Below, piece after piece: positions 1 to 8,106 of a DNA stretch of 64,000 bases (within the stretch, counting starts at the first letter, position 1; each line of letters starts with the position of its first letter). A program made the translations under genes and the position numbers. This stretch comes from Allomesorhizobium sp043769475 (GTDB taxonomy: Bacteria; Pseudomonadota; Alphaproteobacteria; Rhizobiales; Rhizobiaceae), in assembly GCF_043769475.1 (NCBI RefSeq), contig NZ_CP171729.1:5270001-5334000 (forward strand), in the 5' to 3' direction. A model generated the notes under the pieces. It saw nothing but the letters and a program-made list of their open reading frames with translations. It ran no database searches and was not told the DNA's origin.

Positions 1-341
1 CCGTCAGCCGCCGCGAATTCCTCGACCGCCTCGACGAGTTGTTTCCCGATCCCTTGGCCCTGAAGCTCCGGATCGACCGCCAGCTTGCCTATGTAGCAAT
101 CGCGCTCACGCTCGACCACGAAGACGCAGCCGACGATCCTTCCCTCCCACGTCGCCAAAAATCCGGTCTCGTCCTCAGCCTTGCGGCGCAGACCTTCCGC
201 CGTGAGCTGATGGGCGGACGATGGCGGGTCGATAACACCGTCCATATAGGCGAAGGACCGGGCGATCAGCGAAAGCACTTCTTCCCAGCGGCCGAAACCG
301 GCGGGCAGCCGCTCGATCAGGACGGGCGGAGGGCGAAGCAT
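1..341 (-). CDS. GNAT family N-acetyltransferase (C-terminus cut by window edge)
   Basis: Reading the minus strand from an ATG at 341 gives an open frame of 113 codons that runs off the left edge without a stop. The product starts MLRPPPVLIERLP and contains the GNAT acetyl-CoA pyrophosphate-binding signature as GKLAVDPELQGQGIGKQLVE (Q-x-x-G-x-G), followed by a helix. Just before it is the usual beta strand pair, GRIVGCVFVVER. GNAT enzymes transfer acetyl from acetyl-CoA to an amine; the substrate cannot be read from this part. The start lies only 5 nt beyond the moeB stop on the same strand, so the two are probably cotranscribed. The missing part should be only a short C-terminal strand and helix. 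Confidence 0.85.
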   Translation of the reverse strand, partial: MLRPPPVLIERLPAGFGRWEEVLSLIARSFAYMDGVIDPPSSAHQLTAEGLRRKAEDETGFLATWEGRIVGCVFVVERERDCYIGKLAVDPELQGQGIGKQLVEAVEEFAAAD

Positions 342-346
342 GCAGA

Positions 347-1105
347 CTATGCCCGCTTGTAGCGCATAGTGTCGAAGCGCGCGGCAAGCGCATCGTAGAG
401 CAGCAGCCTTCCGACCAGCGGCTCGCCTATGCCGGTGACGAGCTTGATGACCTCCATCGCCTGCAGCGTCCCGACCACACCGGTCAGCGCGCCCAGAATG
501 CCGGCCTCCGCGCAGGACGGCACCAGGCCGGGCGGCGGCGGGGAAGGGAAGAGATCGCGATAACTCGGATTGGGTCGTCCCTCCGCGTCGCTCTCGAACG
601 GTTTCAGCACTGTGATTGAGCCGTCGAAGCGCCCGACCGCCGCATGCACCAGCGGCTTTCCTTCCGCCGCACAGGCGTCGGCGATCGCATAGCGCGTCTC
701 GAAATTGTCCGAACCGTCGGCGACGATGTCGTATTGCGACACAAGCTGTGCGGCATTAGCCGCCGTCACGCGTAGATCGTGCAGGATGACGATGACGTTC
801 GGGTTTATCCGGGAAATCGCCGCCCGTGCGCTTTCAGTCTTGGCCATGCCGATCGACTGGGTGTCATGCACCACCTGCCGCTGCAGGTTCGACAGCGAGA
901 CGTGATCGTTGTCGACGATGGCGAGCGTGCCGATCCCGGCCGCCGCGAGATACTGCAGCACCGGCGCGCCGAGCCCGCCCGCCCCGATCACCAGCACGCG
1001 CGCCCGCTTCAGCTTCTGCTGGCCAGCGCCGCCGATTTCAGGCAGCACGATGTGGCGCGCATAGCGTTCGAGTTCCTCGGGGGTAAGCGGCGTCAGGGCA
1101 TCCAT
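347..1105 (-). CDS. moeB: molybdopterin-synthase adenylyltransferase MoeB (HesA/MoeB/ThiF family)
   Basis: A 252-aa E1-like protein that should adenylate the C-terminal Gly-Gly of MoaD (or a ThiS-like sulfur carrier) in the cytoplasm. The nucleotide-binding loop GAGGLGAPV is near residues 42-50. After it come DNDHVSLSNLQRQ, with the ATP-contacting Asp and Arg, and SDNFETRY with the catalytic-site Asp. The PPPPGLVPSCAEAG segment is typical of MoeB. Oddly, the first zinc CxxC that many MoeB proteins carry in the Y-R-C-L-F segment reads YRDLF here, and the C-terminus ends MRYKRA without the second CxxC. The structural zinc site therefore appears to be absent. MoeB and ThiF cannot be separated securely by sequence alone. 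It lies downstream of recF on the same strand with a 31-nt gap. Confidence 0.85.
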   Translation of the reverse strand: MDALTPLTPEELERYARHIVLPEIGGAGQQKLKRARVLVIGAGGLGAPVLQYLAAAGIGTLAIVDNDHVSLSNLQRQVVHDTQSIGMAKTESARAAISRINPNVIVILHDLRVTAANAAQLVSQYDIVADGSDNFETRYAIADACAAEGKPLVHAAVGRFDGSITVLKPFESDAEGRPNPSYRDLFPSPPPPGLVPSCAEAGILGALTGVVGTLQAMEVIKLVTGIGEPLVGRLLLYDALAARFDTMRYKRA

Positions 1106-1136
1106 GGCGCGACCATAATCCGGTCCGCAGCGCTTG

Positions 1137-2273
1137 TCAGGCGTCGAGCGTCGGAAAGACGCGGCCGTGGTCGACGGTCAGGAACTGCGCCTTGCCTTTC
1201 AGGCTGGAAAACAGCGCCGGCTCCGTGCCGGTCATGAAGACCTGGCAGTTCAACTCCTCCAGGATGGAAAACAGCGCGGCGCGCCGGCCGGTGTCGAGAT
1301 GCGCGGCGATCTCGTCGAGCAGCAGGATCGGCACCTGCCCCGACATCTCGCCGCAAAGCCTGGCGTGCGACAGCACGATGCCGACCAGCAGCGCCTTCTG
1401 TTCGCCGGTGGAGCAGAGTTCCGCAGGCATCGCCTTGGGGCGATGGCGCACGATCAGATCGGAGCGGTGCGGCCCTTCCAGCGTGCGGCCGGCTGCGCGG
1501 TCGCGGTCCCGCCCTTGCGCCAGCGCCTCGCGAAAACCTTCCTCCGTGTCGACCGCCGGCTCCAGCCCGATCCGCGCCTCTAGCGTTCCGGCAAGGCTGA
1601 TGTCGGCCTGCGGAAACGGCCCGCTGTCGGGCAGCTTTTCGATCATCGCCGCAAGCAGCCGCACCAGTTCGACCCGTGCCGCCGCGATCGCCACGCCGGT
1701 CTCGGCCATCTGGCTCTCGATTGCCTCGAACCATGAACGATCGCGCAGATCCTCGCCGAGCAGCCGGTTGCGCCCGCGCATCGCCTTCTCGTAATCCAGC
1801 GCCCGCTGGCCGTGGCGCGCGTCGATTGCCAGCACCAGCCGGTCGAGGAACCGCCGCCGTTCGCCGGCCGGCCCGGTGAACAGCGCGTCCATGGCCGGCG
1901 TCAGCCACACGACGCGCAGCCATTCCAGCATGTCCTCGGCGGAGCGGGCGTTGGCGCCGTTTATGCGCACCCGCCGTCCGCCCTCTGCCTCCGCGCCGCC
2001 GGTCCCCGTGCCGATCTCCACCGGTCCCTCCGGCCCGTCGAGGCTGGCGTGGACGGCAAAGCCGCCGGCGCTGCCCTCGCGGGTGACATCGCTATAGGGC
2101 GCGCGGCGCAGCCCGCGCCCCGGTGTCAGGAAGGAAATCGCTTCGAGCAAGTTGGTTTTGCCGGCGCCGTTTTCGCCGGTGAAAACCACCGGTCCGGGCT
2201 TGAGCTCAAGCGCCAGCGCCGCGTAGTTGCGGAAATCGGCAAGCGTGAGCCTGCTTATGTGGACCGTTTCCAC
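1137..2273 (-). CDS. recF: DNA replication and repair protein RecF
   Basis: A 378-aa SMC-like ATPase that helps load RecA at gaps through RecFOR. The N-terminus METVHISRLTLADFRNYAAL is typical of RecF. Walker A GENGAGKTNLLE is near residues 33-44, the ABC-type signature STGEQKALL is near residue 289, and Walker B is ILLLDEIAAHLD. Length fits the family (about 360-380 aa). It lies 29 nt downstream of dnaN on the same strand, the classical dnaN-recF order, so cotranscription with dnaN is likely. In this genome moeB, not gyrB, follows recF. Confidence 0.96.
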   Translation of the reverse strand: METVHISRLTLADFRNYAALALELKPGPVVFTGENGAGKTNLLEAISFLTPGRGLRRAPYSDVTREGSAGGFAVHASLDGPEGPVEIGTGTGGAEAEGGRRVRINGANARSAEDMLEWLRVVWLTPAMDALFTGPAGERRRFLDRLVLAIDARHGQRALDYEKAMRGRNRLLGEDLRDRSWFEAIESQMAETGVAIAAARVELVRLLAAMIEKLPDSGPFPQADISLAGTLEARIGLEPAVDTEEGFREALAQGRDRDRAAGRTLEGPHRSDLIVRHRPKAMPAELCSTGEQKALLVGIVLSHARLCGEMSGQVPILLLDEIAAHLDTGRRAALFSILEELNCQVFMTGTEPALFSSLKGKAQFLTVDHGRVFPTLDA

Positions 2274-2302
2274 GTCGGGCTCCGGTCCGGGTCAGGCCCG
2301 TC

Positions 2303-3421
2303 CTAGACGCGCATCGGCATGAGCACGTAGAGCGCATGCTCGTCCGACATGTCGTGGATCAGGGTCGGCGACCCGGCATCAGCCAGCATGAAGCGCGCTT
2401 CGCTGCCGGAAAGCTGCGCGGCGACATCCAGCAGGTATTTTGCGTTGAAGCCGATCTCGATCGGATCGGCGGAGTAGTCGGCGGCCAATTCCTCGGTCGC
2501 GCTGCCCGAATCCGGATTGTTCACCGCCAGCGTGACCTGCCCGTCGGAAATGGACAGCTTCACGGCGCGGCCGCGCTCCGACGAAATCGTCGACACACGG
2601 TCGACGGCGCGCGCGAAGGTCTCGCGGTCGATGATTAGCTTCTTGTCGTTGCCGGTCGGGATGACGCGCTGATAATCCGGAAACGTGCCGTCGATCAGCT
2701 TGGAGGTCAAAATCACGCTGCCGATTGTGAAGCGGATCTTGGTGTCCGAAAGTTCCGTGGTGACCGCCACGTCCGGATCATCCACGAGCTTCTGCAATTC
2801 GCTGACGGTCTTGCGCGGTATGATGATGCCGGGCATGCCCTCGGAGCCCGCCGGCGCATCCATCTCGGCGCGCGCCAGGCGGTGGCCGTCGGTCGCAACC
2901 GAGCGCAGCTTCAATTTGCCGCCGGTCTCGATGGCGTGGAAATAGATGCCGTTCAGATAGTAGCGCGTTTCTTCGGTCGAGATCGCGAACTGCGTCTTGT
3001 CGATCAGTCCCTTGAGCGCCGCCGATTCCAGGCGGAAAATGTGCGAGAACGAGCCGGCAGAGAGTTCCGGAAAATCCGACTGCGGCAGGCACTGCAGGCG
3101 GAAGCTCGACCTGCCCGAGGCCACAGTCATGGCGTTGCCGTCCTCGTCCGTCTTCAGCATCACCTCGGCGCCTTCCGGCAGCTTGCGCACGATGTCGTAG
3201 AGCAGGTGCGCCGGAACGGTGGTGGCGCCGGCGCGCTCGACCTTGGCCGCCGTCGCCTCCGTGATCTCGAGGTCCAGGTCTGTCGCCTTCAGTTCGAGGC
3301 TCTGTCCCTCGGCGGCGAGCAGCACGTTGGACAGGATCGGAATGGTATTGCGCCGTTCGACCACGCGATGAACGTGGTTCAGCGACTTCAGGAGGTTTGA
3401 GCGTTCCAGGATTACACGCAT
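2303..3421 (-). CDS. dnaN: DNA polymerase III beta subunit (sliding clamp)
   Basis: A 372-aa beta clamp, the ring-shaped processivity factor of DNA polymerase III and a platform for other DNA enzymes. The start MRVILERSNLLKSLNHVHRVVERRNTIPILSN and the end HALYVLMPMRV are diagnostic of the family. All three clamp domains are present and full length. It lies downstream of dnaA on the same strand. The 226-nt dnaA-dnaN gap (3422-3647) is enough for a separate promoter and contains a GANTC site (GATTC) at 3466-3470, the CcrM methylation target of alphaproteobacteria. Confidence 0.97.
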   Translation of the reverse strand: MRVILERSNLLKSLNHVHRVVERRNTIPILSNVLLAAEGQSLELKATDLDLEITEATAAKVERAGATTVPAHLLYDIVRKLPEGAEVMLKTDEDGNAMTVASGRSSFRLQCLPQSDFPELSAGSFSHIFRLESAALKGLIDKTQFAISTEETRYYLNGIYFHAIETGGKLKLRSVATDGHRLARAEMDAPAGSEGMPGIIIPRKTVSELQKLVDDPDVAVTTELSDTKIRFTIGSVILTSKLIDGTFPDYQRVIPTGNDKKLIIDRETFARAVDRVSTISSERGRAVKLSISDGQVTLAVNNPDSGSATEELAADYSADPIEIGFNAKYLLDVAAQLSGSEARFMLADAGSPTLIHDMSDEHALYVLMPMRV

Positions 3422-3647
3422 GACGAAATAGGCTCGCTTGAACGAAGGAACGGAATTCCGGGCTCGGATTCCCGCTTACGGCCCAACAGGGACAGAATGC
3501 AGTCAGACTGACAGGAAAATTCTCCGAAAGGCAAGCCCGCGAAGCCGCAAGGGTACGGTTCCGCGGTCTTTCTGGGGATAAGCCGGCGCTGGCGGCCCTT
3601 CCGCGCCAGGCGCGTCGGGATTGAGTTCAGGCCGGCTTCACCTGAAT

Positions 3648-5180
3648 TCAGGCCTGGTCGGTGATCAGCCTCCGCAGCAGCTCCAGTTCCTGCGCCAGCG
3701 TGTTGTCGCCGCCCGAGAGATCTTCGATCTTGCGCACTGCATGCAGCACCGTCGTGTGGTCGCGGCCGCCGAAGCGCCGGCCGATCTCGGGCAGCGAGCG
3801 CGGCGTCATCACCTTGGCGAGGTACATCGCGATCTGCCGCGGCTTGACGATGGTGCGCGTGCGCCGGTTCGACAGAAGCTCGGTCTTCGACACATTGTAG
3901 TGCCGCGCCACGATCCGCTGGATGTCTTCGATGCGCACCCGCTTCGGCTCGCCGGAGCGGTAGATGTGGCCGAGGATCTCGTCGATGCGGTCTATCGTGA
4001 TCTGCGGCTCGAAGGACTGGCGGAACAGGAGCTGGTTGAAAGCGCCTTCCAGTTCCCGGCCGCTGCCGGTGACGGTGCGCGCCACATGGGTCAGGATTTC
4101 CTCCGATATGTCGAGCGAGCGGTCCTCGGCCTTGGCGTTGGCCAGGCGAAGCTGCAGCATGCCGAGCCGCATGCCGAAGTCGGGCGCCGACATTTCCAGC
4201 GCCACGCCTCCATTCAGCCGCGAGCGCACGCGCGGTTCGAGCGATTCCAGCTCGGACGGGGGGCGGTCGGCCGCCACCACGACCTGCTTGGCGCTGTCGA
4301 GCAGCATGTTGATCAGATGGCAGAATTCATGCTGGATCGATTTCCCCTGCAGGAACTGCATGTCGTCGATGATCAGGAGGTCGATGTCACGCAACTGTTC
4401 CTTGAGCGTCAGCGCATTGTTGTCACGGATGGCGGTGGCGAAGCGCCACATGAAATATTCGGCCGTCAGGTAGACGACCCGCGATTTCGGGTTCTGCTTG
4501 AGGGACTCGGCAGCGATAGCCTGCAGGAGATGGGTCTTGCCGAGCCCGACGGTCGCGTGAAGGAACAGCGGGTTGAACCGCGAGTTCGATTCCGCCACCG
4601 CCCGCGACGCTGCAAGCGCCACGCGGTTTGACGGCCCCTCTATGAATGACTGGAACGTGTAGCGCGGATCGAGCGGCGAGCCGAGGACACTCTGCCTGAA
4701 TTCGGTGTCGACGCCATTCGTCCGGTTCGGCGCGGCGCGCTCAATCGCGGCAGTCGCAACCGTGCCTGCCGACAAAGCGGTATGCGCCGGCCGTGCGGCC
4801 TTGCGGGGAAAGGACGGCTCTGCTTCGCCTGCCCCCGGCGCCATGCGGGTTGCCGTGCGCACCACGATGTCGATCTTGAGGACATCCGGGTCCTCCTGCT
4901 TCCACAATTCGGAGATCAGGTCGAGATAGTGGCTGTTGATCCAGGAGCGCAGGAATGCCGTCGGAACCGAGATCCTGACCACGCCTTTCGAAGCCTCGGT
5001 GACCTTCATGCGGCCGAACCAGCTGGAATAGACCTCACCGCCCAGGCGCGCCTTGAGCTGCGCCTTCACTCTGTCGAATGCCTTTTCCGCGCTGCCCGAC
5101 GCTGCCATGCCGTCCCCCCCGATCAGGTTTCCAGGAAAAGGAAAGCCGGACTTAGCGTCTCCTTCGATGCCGCTTTGCAT
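3648..5180 (-). CDS. dnaA: chromosomal replication initiator protein DnaA
   Basis: The 510-aa initiator ATPase binds DnaA boxes and opens oriC. I chose the ATG at 5180 (MQSGIEGDAKSGF), because rhizobial DnaA proteins begin this way; the frame is open up to 5522 but that extension is Arg-rich and looks non-coding. Domain I spans about residues 31-95 (YSSWFGRMKV), followed by a variable Ala-rich linker. The AAA+ domain has Walker A TVGLGKTH (211-218) and Walker B LLIIDDMQFL. The C-terminal DNA-binding helix-turn-helix carries the signature GRDHTTVLHAVRKIE. The gene is separated from rpsT by a long non-coding region, as in Caulobacter. Confidence 0.97.
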   Translation of the reverse strand: MQSGIEGDAKSGFPFPGNLIGGDGMAASGSAEKAFDRVKAQLKARLGGEVYSSWFGRMKVTEASKGVVRISVPTAFLRSWINSHYLDLISELWKQEDPDVLKIDIVVRTATRMAPGAGEAEPSFPRKAARPAHTALSAGTVATAAIERAAPNRTNGVDTEFRQSVLGSPLDPRYTFQSFIEGPSNRVALAASRAVAESNSRFNPLFLHATVGLGKTHLLQAIAAESLKQNPKSRVVYLTAEYFMWRFATAIRDNNALTLKEQLRDIDLLIIDDMQFLQGKSIQHEFCHLINMLLDSAKQVVVAADRPPSELESLEPRVRSRLNGGVALEMSAPDFGMRLGMLQLRLANAKAEDRSLDISEEILTHVARTVTGSGRELEGAFNQLLFRQSFEPQITIDRIDEILGHIYRSGEPKRVRIEDIQRIVARHYNVSKTELLSNRRTRTIVKPRQIAMYLAKVMTPRSLPEIGRRFGGRDHTTVLHAVRKIEDLSGGDNTLAQELELLRRLITDQA

Positions 5181-5937
5181 TGATCTATCCCTCGTTTCAT
5201 TTCTGTTTCCGCCGACGCCGCGCCGCGCGTTGTCGACAGTCGATCCCGTTCGCCGTGCACCTGCCCGACGACATGGGTTCCTTGATAGCCGGCACGGGCT
5301 TGTCCCCGCCCGCGCCGGCTTCACCCCAAACAAGGCAAAGGAAGTTCGTTTCCGGCAAAGAGCCAGAGCGCACTCGCTTCCTGAATTTTGTCTTGCCCCA
5401 AGTCCCCTACGCTCGAAAAGGCAAACCCAGACCGCTCGCAGAGATGAACCCCACGCTCTAATTCTGCGATTTCCAGCTAGGTCGTCAGGCCATTTGGCCC
5501 GCCCCTTTCGATAGACAGACATTACAAAAATCGCTGTGGACAGGGCAAGGCCGCAGCTAACGGATTTTTAAAGGAATCTGGTTGGGGAATTGCTTGACTC
5601 GGGAGCGTCGTCGGCCGCGCAAACGACAAAAGCGTGTGGATTCAAATCGTTTCTCGCCGGTTGCCGAATCCGGCCTCTCGCGGGAAATATTTTTAAAATA
5701 TTTGCTTGACAGCAAATTGCCCCGGATCATCCACTGACATATTGAACAAGCTGTGGATGACCATCTGTAAGCTTGTGATTTTACAAGGGAAAACGTGCCA
5801 GGCTAGTTATCCTCCTAGATGGGGTTTTCGGCTGCCGGACTTCAGGAATCCTGCATATGCCGGCAAAACAGTTGCAACTCTTGGGACTTCCCCTGAGGCA
5901 TCCTGTTGCGGGTATTTTACAACCCATTGTCGGCAAA
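5181..5937. other. Long non-coding dnaA upstream region with DnaA-box-like sites (dnaA control region; oriC possible but less likely)
   Basis: No convincing gene is seen in this 757-nt stretch. It holds several sequences close to the DnaA box TGTGGATAA / TTATCCACA: tgtggacag at 5535, tgtggattc at 5635, tcatccact at 5728 (minus orientation), tgtggatga at 5752 and ttatcctcc at 5808 (minus orientation). None is perfect; most have one or two mismatches. An AT-rich stretch, with runs of a and t, lies at about 5690-5710, and a GANTC site overlaps the 5635 box. The density suggests DnaA-dependent control of dnaA. In Caulobacter and rhizobia the origin is usually beside hemE rather than here, so I do not call it oriC. 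Confidence 0.35.
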
Positions 5938-5967
5938 CGAAAAAACCCGGCGGGTTAGGCCGGGTTT
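5938..5967 (-). terminator. Rho-independent terminator of rpsT
   Basis: Read on the minus strand, the arms AACCCGGC and GCCGGGTT are separated by a 7-nt loop and followed by a run of T (seen as the a-run at 5938-5944 on the plus strand). It sits 27 nt past the rpsT stop, so it ends the rpsT transcript before dnaA. Confidence 0.85.
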
Positions 5968-5993
5968 GGTCGGATTGGAACGTCGCCGAACGG

Positions 5994-6260
5994 TTAGACG
6001 GACAGCGTCTTGAGGCGCTTGGCCAGACGCGAAACCTTGCGGGATGCCGTGTTCTTGTGCATGACGCCCTTGGTCGCGGCGCGCATCAGTTCTGGCTGTG
6101 CGGCGAGGAAGGCGGCCTCAGCCGCGCTCTTGTCGCCGGACGCGAGCGCTTCCTCGACCTTGCGGACATAGGTCCGGACTCGAGAACGGCGATTTTTGTT
6201 GACCGCGGTGCGACGTGCGATCTTGCGCGTAGCCTTCTTGGCCGAAGACGTATTGGCCAT
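5994..6260 (-). CDS. rpsT: 30S ribosomal protein S20
   Basis: An 88-aa, strongly basic protein starting MANTSSAKKATRKIARRTAVN and ending RLAKRLKTLSV, a full-length S20. It binds 16S rRNA in the small subunit. The ATG at 6260 is preceded by AGAGGCACC, a usable ribosome-binding site; the frame is open further upstream to 6410 but that part is not S20. It is followed by a clear terminator at 5938-5967. Its position upstream of dnaA on the same strand matches other alphaproteobacteria. Confidence 0.97.
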   Translation of the reverse strand: MANTSSAKKATRKIARRTAVNKNRRSRVRTYVRKVEEALASGDKSAAEAAFLAAQPELMRAATKGVMHKNTASRKVSRLAKRLKTLSV

Positions 6261-6406
6261 GGTGCCTCTCTTTGTGTCTCTGCATGGGCGCCCGGACAAG
6301 CTGGGGCGCAAAAAACAAACGGGCAGCCACAGGCCGCCTCGGTTGTCGCGGCTTATAGTGCAGCTTTCCCGGCGCGTCAACGCCGTTCGGCGGCGATTTT
6401 GCCGTA

Positions 6407-7180
6407 TCACTGGTTCCTGAAGTTCGCGGACCGTTTTTCGGTAAATGCAGCCATGCCTTCCTTCTGGTCTTCCAGCGCGAACATGGAGTGAAAGAGCCGG
6501 CGCTCGAAGCGTAGGCCTTCCGCCAGCGTCGTTTCGTAGGAGCGGTTGACCGCCTCTTTCGCCATCATGACCGCCGGCAGCGAGAACTCGGCGATCTTGG
6601 CCGCGGCCTTAAGCGCTTCCTCGATAAGGTCGCTCATGGGCACCACGCGCGACACGAGGCCGGAGCGCTCGGCCTCCGCCGCGTCCATCATGCGGCCGGT
6701 CAGGCACATGTCCATGGCCTTGGACTTGCCGACGAAGCGGGTGAGGCGTTGCGACCCGCCCATGCCCGGCATCACGCCAAGCGTGATTTCCGGCTGGCCG
6801 AATTTCGCATTGTCGGCGGCGATGATGAAGTCGCACATCATCGCCAATTCGCAGCCGCCGCCGAGCGCGTAGCCGGCGACCGCCGCGATCACCGGCTTGC
6901 GGATACGGGCAAACTGCTCCCAGCCGGCGAAAAAATCCTCGAAATAAGCGTCGACATAGCTCTTCGACTGCATCTCCTTGATGTCCGCGCCGGCTGCGAA
7001 TGCCTTCTCCGAGCCGGTTATCACCATGGCGCCGATCCGGGGATTGGCGTCGAAGGTCTGCATCGCCGCCAGCACCTCGGCTAGCACGGCCGAGTTCAGC
7101 GCGTTCAGCGCCTTCGGGCGGTTGAGCGTGACAAGGCCGACCTTGCCGCGCGTTTCGACGATGATCGTTTCGTAAGCCAT
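6407..7180 (-). CDS. enoyl-CoA hydratase (crotonase family)
   Basis: A 257-aa crotonase that hydrates 2-enoyl-CoA to 3-hydroxyacyl-CoA in fatty-acid or related beta-oxidation. The start MAYETIIVETRGKVGLVTLNRPKALNAL is typical. The oxyanion-hole segments are FAAGADIKEM and GYALGGGCELAMMCD. The two catalytic glutamates lie in GGGCELAM and in the FGQPEITLGVMPGMGGSQRL segment. The ATG at 7180 is preceded by a GGGAG-type site (read on the minus strand). Closest in type to short-chain enoyl-CoA hydratase EchA/FadB1/PaaF; the exact acyl substrate cannot be read. Confidence 0.93.
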   Translation of the reverse strand: MAYETIIVETRGKVGLVTLNRPKALNALNSAVLAEVLAAMQTFDANPRIGAMVITGSEKAFAAGADIKEMQSKSYVDAYFEDFFAGWEQFARIRKPVIAAVAGYALGGGCELAMMCDFIIAADNAKFGQPEITLGVMPGMGGSQRLTRFVGKSKAMDMCLTGRMMDAAEAERSGLVSRVVPMSDLIEEALKAAAKIAEFSLPAVMMAKEAVNRSYETTLAEGLRFERRLFHSMFALEDQKEGMAAFTEKRSANFRNQ

Positions 7181-7215
7181 CGGAAACTCCCTGGGTGTGC
7201 TCTTCAAGACGTAGC

Positions 7216-8106
7216 CTAATGCTGGCAGGCCGGGCAATAGAATGTCGACCGGCCGCTCTGCACGATCCGCGAGATCCGGCCGCCGCAGCCCGGTTTCGGG
7301 CAGGGCTCGCCCTCCCGGCCGTAAACCGAGAAGGAATGCTGGAAATAGCCGAGCGAGCCGTCTGTCTGGATGTAGTCGCGCAGCGATGACCCTCCCGCCT
7401 GTATGGCGTCAGCGATTACCGAGCGCACTGCATCCGCCAGCGCCTCCGCGCGGGCCGCGGCTTTCTTTCCCCGCTCGGCAATCGTCCCCGCCGCGCGCAG
7501 TGGAGAAAGCCCGGCGCGCCACAGCGCCTCCGCGACATATATATTGCCGAGCCCGGCGATCAGCCTTTGGTCGAGCAGCGCGGCCTTGAGCGGCGCTTTC
7601 CTGCCGCGGAAAAGTTCCTGGAGGAGCCGCCCGTCAAGAGCGTTTCCCGTAGGCTCGATGCCGAGGCCGGCAAGCATCGGATGTTCGTTGCTGGCCCCTT
7701 CCGCAAACAGCATGAAACCGAAGCGCCTCGGATCGTTGAACACCACGCGCACCGCATCGCGGCCTGGCGCCTCCATATGAAACACCACATGGTCGTGCGC
7801 CGACGCCTTGGAGCGGTTGTGGTGAAATGCGCCCGGCGGTTCGCTCTCGGCTTCCGCCTCCACCCGGAACGAACCCGACATTCCGAGATGGCAGATCAGC
7901 GCCGGACCGCCGTCGATATGCGCGGTCAGGTATTTTGCGCGCCTGCTGAGCGCGGTGATCGTGCGCCCTTCGAGCCGCTCGGCGAAGCGCTCGGGAAACG
8001 GAAAGCGCAGGTCGGGGCGCCGCGTTTCGACGCGCGCGATGCGGGCGCCTTCCATCGCCGGCTGCAGGCCTCGCCGGACTGTCTCGACCTCGGGGAGTTC
8101 AGGCAC
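7216..8106 (-). CDS. mutM: formamidopyrimidine-DNA glycosylase
   Basis: A 296-aa bifunctional DNA glycosylase/AP lyase that removes 8-oxoguanine and Fapy lesions. The N-terminus MPELPEVETVRRGL carries the catalytic Pro (after Met removal) and Glu. RRAKYL contains the conserved Lys. The helix-two-turn-helix region GLGNIYVAEALWRAGLSP and a C-terminal zinc finger (CPKPGCGG ... FYCPACQH, four Cys) are intact. The start overlaps the deoB stop by 8 nt, so translation is probably coupled. Confidence 0.97.
   Translation of the reverse strand: MPELPEVETVRRGLQPAMEGARIARVETRRPDLRFPFPERFAERLEGRTITALSRRAKYLTAHIDGGPALICHLGMSGSFRVEAEAESEPPGAFHHNRSKASAHDHVVFHMEAPGRDAVRVVFNDPRRFGFMLFAEGASNEHPMLAGLGIEPTGNALDGRLLQELFRGRKAPLKAALLDQRLIAGLGNIYVAEALWRAGLSPLRAAGTIAERGKKAAARAEALADAVRSVIADAIQAGGSSLRDYIQTDGSLGYFQHSFSVYGREGEPCPKPGCGGRISRIVQSGRSTFYCPACQH

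Noticed and set aside
5706..5740. TTGACA-like -35 box in the dnaA upstream region, plus orientation
   Set aside because: No matching -10 box at 17 nt and no plus-strand gene follows; it cannot drive dnaA, which is on the other strand.
5181..5993. Chromosomal origin oriC
   Set aside because: The DnaA-box-like sites are imperfect and alphaproteobacterial origins usually lie near hemE; left as a low-confidence control region.
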